A stretch of 64,000 nucleotides of DNA from Steinernema hermaphroditum (lineage: Eukaryota; Nematoda; Chromadorea; Rhabditida; Steinernematidae). The stretch spans positions 744,001 through 808,000 of the forward strand of contig CM059625.1 of assembly GCA_030435675.1 (NCBI GenBank), in the 5' to 3' direction. The notes beneath the pieces were generated by a model. It did no database searches. It saw only the letters and a program-made list of their open reading frames with translations, and was not told where the DNA came from. A program made the translations under genes and the position numbers. Positions within the stretch are counted from its first letter, which is position 1. Each line of letters opens with the position of its first letter. This document shows, piece after piece, positions 57,501-64,000 of this stretch.

Positions 57501-59717
57501 TCCTAAAAGGGAACACTAAGACACAAGTATTCTGAAACTCAGTTGAGCATCCCCCAGAAAGAATTGCATTCGTGATTGTCCGTGCAAGCGAGTCATTTTG
57601 TTAGTTTGCCACGCAAAACAAATGGGTATAATTTGTTGGTGCTTGTTTAACCGCCAGTTTACAAAATTCGATTTGGCGAAAAACAAGGAACCAGACGAAC
57701 TTGATTACAAAACCAAATAAAAGAGTATCGGGCACGATTAAATTTCCGATTCTTCCTTCTAAGTTCAAGCACGATAAGGTGCCCTGCATGGATTTCTCGC
57801 AAATTCTTCATTCATTTGAGAATGTTTCCCACCCTGATGGTTAAGTGTTATGCGATAGCGAACAAACAGAATGTCACAGTGATCTGTTAATGGCTGAATG
57901 GCATCGTAAGAGACTTGCTCTCAGTGCGCACACTGAGATACGCTTCTAATCTAGTATTTTGGTGGCACCCAGACTTATCCTTATGGCGATGCAATAAATA
58001 TGAATGCCAATGCAAGGATGTGCCCGGATAAGTTGAAATTGCTATACAAATCATTTAAAAATCGTTATACAAAATATGACAACAACACTTGAATGTCCCA
58101 TCTTTGTTCAGTTCATTATCCTCTTCCGTATGGTACTCAACGAATAAATTTTCAGCTTTTTCAGCTGTCGCTTTTAATTGTCTTTTGTTTACTGTCTTTC
58201 GGATACCTTCGTCACACGCACTGTCTGGGGCACAAGGTAGAAAAAATTCAATTTACCATAAGCAAATCCACCTGCGTCGACAAATTTGTTTGTTCACAGC
58301 TGGAGGTGGATTTACTCTCAAAAACAAGGTCCAGCTAGGCCATTCCGGGAATGTAGATAAACAGAGTTATGGTACCATCAGCCGATTGAAATGCTCAGAA
58401 ACAATGACGGAGTATTCGCAACACACAACCTCAAAACGCATGTGCAAGTTCGAATGAGAACTCGGTTGTATATATTCTCGCACAAGAAGTCAGGCGTAGA
58501 TCACATCAAACATATTATATCCAAATCTTAACGTGTTTTTCCAGCACTCTTTCCGGAACATTTGATGAAATGATGTAGGCCGGAAACGCCTTATCGGCGT
58601 GGTCCTGTACTTTTAAAACAAAAACAACATGAGATTATGTAGCTGTCTCGTTATTGATGTAGTTAGACTCATCGTTTGAAAATCGCCTTTCACGAATAGT
58701 TATTGTAATGGCAAAATTTAAAAAAAAATTAAATCCTGGCTTGCGCTTAATATACGACTTTGCTCTGCTTGAAACGTGTACCAACGAATTATCGCTTTTT
58801 GGGAAACATCATTAATACTTATGATCTTTATCCATGCCCGACTTCACGTCCTGCGAATGTTCAAAGCATGACGTGTTGTTTGAGATTAGAGGTACATATG
58901 ATCATAACCAAGAGACGTGCGACATATCACTTCAAGCTTATGATTGTGACAACAAAATCAATCGCGTACTCATAATTGGTTTTGAAAAATTAACTACCTA
59001 TGGGCTCCTGGCCAATACCAAGCCACCTAAAAAGATGAGGTTCACCGATATTTCATTGAAACTTTATTTGCTTCCGAAAAAGATCTTTGAAGAACTAACA
59101 ACTCCGGACATTCGTAGTGCAAAATAAAATACAAAGTCGTCCGGGCTCAACATAAGTGCGGATGACCTTGCATTTTTCGTTTCCATCTTGCTATTCTCAT
59201 CGTAGATCACGCTGTATTCTAGTTCTTGAGATGGGAAAAAGCACCTTCTGGGAATTCCCATCCCGGAATTTCCCAAGCTATTCATAAATTTCCCTCCGCA
59301 ACACATATTCTGCAAAGCATGTTTCACGGTTGTTCGAATTTAGAATAATGAGCACATTTGTATGCTCAGATGGTTATTTTCGTACAAGTCACTTCCTCCA
59401 TCCCCAATCAAACTCGTACAATCGAGTAATGTGTCATACACTTCGATCTAATTCTAGGCGTACGCTAACTGTAGCAATTAGTAGCATCAGAGTAACGAGT
59501 ACTTAAAGTGATGTGGAACGTTGCGCACTTGTTCAGGTGGTCACAACTTACCGGAGTGCATTGTGAAGATGATAAAACTGCTCGTAATGATCCATACTGC
59601 GTCATCTTGGTAGAGCTTCTCTGTTTCAGCTGAGTAAGGCAAAAGGTCTGCGTAATGTCTTTGTTCTGAAATTGCAGCTGCTGATTTTCGGATACGGTAG
59701 TCGGCGAAATGTGACAT
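54551..59717 (-). CDS. ammonium transporter (Amt family)
   Basis: Minus-strand exons: 59717-59552, 57502-57291, 57226-57160, 57116-56968, 56349-56144, 55812-55679, 55624-55421, 55373-55264, 55131-55001, 54950-54840, then a tail from about 54777 to 54551. About 500 residues precede the tail. The protein should move ammonium/ammonia across the plasma membrane through eleven helices. Signatures: VWIITSSFIIFTMHSGFGLL with ESGSVSAKDEVNIMIKNVVD, WAFGYGLSYGDDW, SLSTTASTIVSGAVAERAKL, the first pore histidine in IDFAGCASVHMVGG, GTFMLWWGWFGINSG, and the second pore histidine in DDPVGIVPIHMTSSIWG. Exon 1 lies 2 kb upstream of exon 2. The C-terminal tail is unsettled: the best splice (phase 2) gives a basic Ser/Arg tail ending early, while another frame reads on to 54551 (VENEVEVRQRRSVTPPQETQ) and looks more protein-like. 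Confidence 0.92.
57503..59551 (-). other. 2 kb first intron of the ammonium transporter gene
   Basis: This long intron lies between exon 1 and exon 2. Its plus strand holds the candidate frames described separately near 58.1-59.1 kb. No other structure is seen in it. Confidence 0.6.
58834..59127 (+). CDS. candidate nested gene in the Amt intron
   Basis: A 97-codon plus-strand frame, opposite to the host gene, reads as ordinary protein: MPDFTSCECSKHDVLFEIRG, QETCDISLQAYDCDNKINRV, KKMRFTDISLKLYLLPKKIF. Four or five cysteines are spaced as in small secreted proteins. An upstream plus-strand segment (58164-58309) after a TTTTCAG acceptor has a signal-peptide-like hydrophobic run (FQLSLLIVFCLLSFGYL), which could be its first exon, but I could not connect the two with convincing splice sites. 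No family is recognised. Confidence 0.3.
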   Translation: MPDFTSCECSKHDVLFEIRGTYDHNQETCDISLQAYDCDNKINRVLIIGFEKLTTYGLLANTKPPKKMRFTDISLKLYLLPKKIFEELTTPDIRSAK

Positions 59718-60888
59718 AGAGCCATCAGTCGGCGAGGCAATTACGCCTTTGAGATAAAAAGGTATTTCCGGAGGGGGGAAGTGAACATTTTTTTGTCCGG
59801 TTTCTAAGTGGGCTCATGCGTTTTGAGCACTGAGTAGGAAAGGAACTGATACCTTCCTTGTTTAACATCGAGGACTGGCGGATGATTGTGTTGCTCTCAC
59901 TAGGAACTACCGATAGCTTGCAAAATGTGAAGCATTGTGACCAGCAATTATGGAATGTGAAATTCAAAATGTGCCCAATAATTATGTTGTGTTTTCAACA
60001 ACACCGAAAGTTCTCAGGGTAGTAAATAATTTCCTGTCAACTGATAACATCTTTTATCAAGCTAAAAGGATTTTCTGCTGAACTAATTTATCCTAAGTTT
60101 TCCAAACGAACATGAAACACTTGTAAAAATCGTTTACACCAAGAGTATCATTCCAAAGGACGATTTCCGATTACTCGATATAAATTCGCGAGGGCGACAA
60201 AAACTACGATGGCTGTCTTTCACTTGCGTGGCAGAGATTTCTAACGCATAAAGCCGGAACTTTTTTTAGCCAAATTTTAGACTGCATCTTTCTATTGGCC
60301 CATAAATTTTTATGGCAATCATTCGTTTTTTTTATATGCTGTCTCCGGAAAGAAGGATTTGAAGATTATTAAGAATGCTTAAAAACTGGACCGTAAAGAA
60401 AGTACGAATTTTAAACGGATTATTTACGATTAGTTGAAGAGAAAAATCACTTACGGACGATGTTATAAGTGGATTGATTGAGCCCATTCATTCAAAACAG
60501 CTTTTTGTTTGTCAATAATCGATGCACCTCGCTATCATCTCCTTGGGGAGGAGGCACGTGCGAATGGATGAAGGGGAAACACCGTGTGCAACCGAGGCGG
60601 AAACAACACGGCGAGGGAGGCGGCGGCTCGTTGGACTCAGGACTGCTGAGCAACTCACTGAACACTCAGTATTATTCAAACTAACTTCTCTTCCAACGTA
60701 GTCATGGAGACTGCGAGGCGAGCGCGCAACTCCAAGAAAATGCTCCGCTTAGCAGCAGTAGCACGCTCTCGGTACTCGCGTCTCGATAGCGGCCAAGGGC
60801 TAAGGCGCCGGGGCCGCCCGCCACCACCTCCTCACCACTCCGGCAAGAGGACAATCCCGCCCCATTTGGTCCTGGCCACGTCGCTCAC
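59718..60888. other. intergenic stretch
   Basis: No supported gene. The 60530-60880 part is GC-rich, with purine-rich GGAGG tracts near 60540-60620; frames there are open on both strands because of base composition. Confidence 0.4.
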
Positions 60889-61074
60889 CCGAATCCTGGA
60901 AAGCAACCAGATGGGTGGCACCGGTCTCGTCATCGTAGTTCAGGAAGGTGAAAAAGAGGAGAATCCCGAGTGCGGCTGTGTATAACTTCCGGAGTGTTCG
61001 AGCGGCGCTTGGCTGCCCGGAGCTCTGGTGGCCCTCGCTGGAATGTTGTTCTTCGTAATTAGCCTCAGCCTCTC
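60889..61074 (-). CDS. orphan exon encoding one membrane helix
   Basis: On the minus strand a TTTATTTCTAAG acceptor at 61075 and a GTGAGC donor at 60888 bracket an open exon of 62 codons. It encodes EAEANYEEQHSSEGHQSSGQ, then LYTAALGILLFFTFLNYDDE and GATHLVAFQDSG, so it has one hydrophobic helix followed by an acidic stretch. I could not place the flanking exons or name the family. The plus strand over the same bases also encodes a membrane-like helix (GALVALAGMLFFVISLSLSL) followed by a charged tail and a stop at 61158; only one of the two is likely real, and the splice signals favour the minus strand. Confidence 0.35.
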
Positions 61075-61637
61075 CTTAGAAATAAAGAGAGTGCAGGAAG
61101 CGGAAAATGGCCAGGAGAAAGTGAAGTACTCCCCGACCTGGAAACCCGAAAAACACACTTAGCGAGTTCGTTCAAGCTATACTCGGTAGCCAGAAATTCT
61201 CGATGTCCTTAGCCCCCTTAAACAGCGAAAGTGTCGCAAGAAGTATCACGAATGCTCGTGAAGGAAACTCGACTCCTGACCGTCTTCTACACTCTGAACA
61301 GCACAATGAGCCCTACTGTGCTCGCTTTGGAACCTTATCGGCATCATGTACTTTCACAAACAATGCTATAAGGGTTTCCATTCCAATAGCAGATGCTGCA
61401 GTAAATATAAGTGGTAACAATTCAACTGCCTAACTCGGTATGAAAAATGAGGCCACAAATGCGTGAGAGGGGCCACCGATACAAATGACTGCGTTCATAA
61501 TTAGATTATGGAGCTCCCGATTGCTTTCGGATAACTGCGTCAATCCAAGCAATTTATTTACACCTGTATGACCTGGTGGCAATAAAAGTACTTTCGCCGG
61601 GCAACTGTAGTTTCCTCGTTTATGTGACCGCCGCTGA

Positions 61638-61826
61638 CTGATCAGAGGCAGTGAAGATTGCATACTTAATCTTCAAGCCTTATGGATTCATACAATTTGT
61701 TGGGCTTCCCAACTAATTGTACTGATCAGAGGCAGTGAAGATTGCATACTTAATCTTCAAGCCTTATGGATTCATACAATTTGTTGGGCTTCCCAACTAA
61801 TTGTACGGCTTCCCAACTAATTGTAC
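61638..61826. repeat. 84-bp tandem duplication plus 20-bp partial third copy
   Basis: The 84-base unit starting CTGATCAGAGGCAGTGAAGA at 61638 is repeated without visible change at 61722-61805, followed by a third copy of only its last 20 bases (GGCTTCCCAACTAATTGTAC). The unit ends in a small hairpin, TTGTTGGG facing CCCAACTAA. Confidence 0.92.
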
Positions 61827-62449
61827 AAAGCGAAATTTGTTTATGTTAAGCCATTAATGTCGTAAATCTCATGAAATTTTAGCAAGTAGACATAAATCGG
61901 TTTCTTAAATGAGATCCTGCGTTTGAAGAGACAAACGTCCACAGAAGCGTTTAGTCATTCCATTAACTCCTTTTGGCCTGAGCGTTGCGAGGGCTGCGTC
62001 AATTTTATAATGTGTATTAAGTATTAAGATATACTGTAACGACGTACGTCTATACCGGAAATGGAAAATGCCGTTACACTGATAATTACAATTTTGAAAG
62101 ACCCAATTAACCTTTTATTTAAGTAAGGTTCGGAAGTGTACGTATAGCAGGAAGAACTTGCTAATGAGATATTGCTGTCTAGAATTTAGGTCGCCGTAAT
62201 TAGTTTTCTGAAGATCAAATTATTGTGTAAGCATTGACGTGTGCTGACAGCACTAAAGCTGGCTAAAGTGAAAGCCCCGAACGTATGAGGTGCGGTAACT
62301 ATTCTCTGTGATCTCTTGTATCCCCTGTAGCTCAATTCACATACCATTGACGACAATTAACACCACGTATTTTAGCAAAGGTTTTGTTAAAACACAATCA
62401 CGTCGGCAGCGTGTAATTATATGAGATCAATAGTATCGCCTGGTCTCAG
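61827..62449. other. intergenic stretch
   Basis: AT-rich sequence with no gene, RNA or repeat that I can support. It lies 3' of the ARL2 gene. Confidence 0.5.
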
Positions 62450-63097
62450 TTAGTCGTGCATGAAGATCCGAGAAGACACATCCGTGCACATCCATTCCAG
62501 TGCTTCCAACAGATTCGACCCAGTCACAGCGCTACACTCGAAAATCCTCCAATTGTGGCTTTTAATGTCGTCCAGATTTAGCAACTGCAACATCTCATAT
62601 GTCGTTCAACATGTGCAACGGCGACAAACCTTCGATATCTGGGAAAGATTGTATGCTCCGGGAAGATCCTGTTTGTTGGCAAGCACCAGCAACGTACAGC
62701 CCAGCAGACGTTCCTCGCCTAACAGGCTGTTAAGTTCTTTAGCACAGTCATTCAACCGATCAGCATCTCCAGAATCAACAACCCAAACGAGTGCGTCGGT
62801 CTGTTCGAAGTAATTCCGCCAGAACGACCGAAGGCTGACTTGACCACCGACGTCCCACATGTTCAGTTTCCATGTATTCAAATGGAGGGTTTTGATATTG
62901 AATCCTAAAGATTTTATTCAGAAGCAGCTGACATCAACGTATGTCGACATACCCAAAGTCGGCGAAATTATGTTCACATCTTCGCCATTGATTTTCTTTA
63001 GAACAGTGGTCTTTCCAGCGTTGTCCAATCCAAGAATCAAAACTCGGATCTCTCGTTCCTTTTCCTTCTGCTTCCGTAGAATAGAAGAAAGTCCCAT
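62450..63097 (-). CDS. evl-20: ARL2 small GTPase
   Basis: Minus-strand exons 63097-62953, 62904-62630 and 62584-62450 give 184 residues, exactly the size of human ARL2. All GTPase motifs are present: Gly2 after the Met, P-loop GLDNAGKT, switch 1 region [11 protein letters not shown], switch 2 WDVGGQ, NKQD, and SAVTG near the end. ARL2-type features are [40 protein letters not shown] and the C-terminal [23 protein letters not shown]2 works with tubulin cofactor D in making tubulin dimers; the C. elegans orthologue is evl-20. The ATG follows TTTCTTTCAG directly, implying trans-splicing. The eIF3g gene lies upstream on the same strand with about 380 bases between, including an AATAAA-type signal near 63245, so the two may be an operon. 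Confidence 0.96.
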
Positions 63098-63474
63098 CTG
63101 AAAGAAAGAGCACACAATTAATGACGAGCTCTGCTATCATGATCGAATGTCTGATATGCTAGAAATCCGAATCAGTACACTGGCTTTGAAAGATCCGTTG
63201 GAGAAAGTTCCTCATAAATCGTTGCGTATTAAAGGACACTGCGCCCATTTATTCCTTTCCCAAGTAATAGCGAATCAAACAACACAACAAATAACAGGTA
63301 TGTACCATCGACAAGGATCAAGAACTGGGTCCTTTGGTTGGTTCTCTTAACAAGCAGATAACAATTTATCGAAATTTAAAACAAGCCCCACAGTGTGCAC
63401 GAATTCTGCGAGGGAGATTAGTTGTTACTGGGTCTAAAACGGAAAGTCAACGGTTTTTATGATATGCTTGAAAC

Positions 63475-63864
63475 TTACTTGGCCCACTCAACCTTCAAGA
63501 TGAGATGATCCAGCTTGGCGCCGTTGAATCTGCCAATAGCACGCTCAGCGTCTTCGCGACAGAAGTACGTAACGAAGGCGAAGCCCTTGGGACGGCCGGT
63601 GTTTTTGTCACGGGCAAGGAAGATGCGGTCGATCTTGCCGCAACTGGCGAACATGTCGCGGAGACGAAGGTCCAAATCGTTCGCTTCGTAATCTTCGGGC
63701 AAATTCGTGACACGGCAAGTGTAGTCGTCGCAACGACGTTCGCCGCTCGGGCCAACTCCACGATCTCCACGGGCCGAAGGAGGAATGTATTTGTTGGGGC
63801 GACCTCCGAGATCTTTCGAGGCATCGCCTTCCAACTCCTTATCTTCATCGCGAGCGTACATTTC
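63475..63864 (-). CDS. eif-3.G: eIF3 subunit G, C-terminal exon (gene cut by window edge)
   Basis: One minus-strand exon from a TATTCCAG acceptor at 63865 to a stop at 63475 encodes the last about 129 residues of eIF3g. It starts with an acidic linker (YARDEDKELEGDASKDLGG), then KYIPPSARGDR, and a complete RRM: CRVTNLPEDYEANDLDLRLR, RNP2-like and RNP1 RPKGFAFVTYFCREDAERAI, ending LDHLILKVEWAK (human LILNVEWAKPSTN). eIF3g contacts the 40S subunit and eIF3i during initiation and scanning. The N-terminal part with the zinc-binding region must lie beyond 64000. The final codons AAG TAA coincide with a possible donor AA/GTAAGT, so a last small exon cannot be excluded. Confidence 0.92.
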   Translation of the reverse strand, partial: EMYARDEDKELEGDASKDLGGRPNKYIPPSARGDRGVGPSGERRCDDYTCRVTNLPEDYEANDLDLRLRDMFASCGKIDRIFLARDKNTGRPKGFAFVTYFCREDAERAIGRFNGAKLDHLILKVEWAK

Positions 63865-64000
63865 CTGGAATATGAAAGTTATTTAGACCTACGCAAGAAA
63901 CAGGATGTATAGGATGTTGTTTAGTGTGCCCAGCGTTGTGAAGAAACTAGGCTTGCCGCTCATTGCTAGTGTTTTGACATGATACATGTCTAATTTGTTT

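Noticed and set aside
63505..63912. 135-codon plus-strand frame
   Set aside because: Shadow of the eIF3g RRM exon.
1..64000. rRNA, spliced-leader RNA or snRNA genes
   Set aside because: I looked for recognisable conserved segments such as the SL1 leader and found none; only tRNA-type RNA genes are supported.

Overview
The window reads as nuclear DNA of a nematode, most likely a rhabditid or strongylid-type worm. Reasons: genes are split into many short exons by introns that are often only 40-60 bases with TTTCAG/TTTAG acceptors; several start codons sit at or just after an unpaired splice acceptor, as expected for spliced-leader trans-splicing; and the gene content is animal (nephrocystin-1, eIF3g, ARL2, PUM3, a peptide GPCR) with nematode-style families (arginine kinase, ShKT domain, Cys-type secreted glutathione peroxidase, a VPFEF family). 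No species is claimed. All gene models were assembled by eye from reading frames and splice signals, so exon edges are proposals that RNA data should confirm.

Layout, left to right. 0-6 kb: no convincing protein gene, a decayed tRNA-Ser and an intact tRNA-Ile. 6.2-10.2 kb (+): concentrative nucleoside transporter (CNT/SLC28). 11 kb (+): secreted glutathione peroxidase. 13.4-14.1 kb (+): very acidic orphan. 14.7-16.4 kb (-): a likely two-gene operon, a small PP1-docking-like protein followed by a nematode-family orphan. 19-20.5 kb (+): papain-family cysteine protease. 20.7-21 kb (-): probable terminal exon of a small Cys-containing protein. 22.1-25 kb (+): a large secreted, internally repetitive protein I cannot assign. 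25.4 kb (+): acyl-CoA-binding protein. 26.3-27.5 kb (+): arginine kinase enclosed by long inverted repeats. 28.6-30 kb (-): orphan type I membrane protein. 31.3-32.5 kb (-): TMEM203. 33.2-36.1 kb (+): PUM3/Puf-A. 39.8-44.1 kb (+): rhodopsin-class peptide GPCR. 46.3-49.5 kb (+): secreted ShKT plus nitrobindin-barrel fusion, with a MITE carrying a 9-bp target duplication inside an intron. 50-52.2 kb (+): nephrocystin-1. 52.4-53.3 kb (-): probably GPI-anchored coiled-coil protein. 54.5-59.7 kb (-): ammonium transporter with a 2 kb first intron that may hold a nested gene. 60.9-61.1 kb (-): orphan membrane exon. 62.4-63.1 kb (-): ARL2. 63.5-64 kb (-): C-terminal exon of eIF3g, cut by the window edge.

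The genes do not form one pathway; this is ordinary mixed nematode gene space. Local couplings are the 14.7-16.4 kb pair, a possible eIF3g-ARL2 pair, and two convergent pairs. The points I would look at first are the modular secreted protein at 22-25 kb, the ShKT-nitrobindin fusion, the inverted-repeat cage around arginine kinase, the 9-bp-TSD MITE, two probable GC-AG introns and the uORF that overlaps its main start codon.
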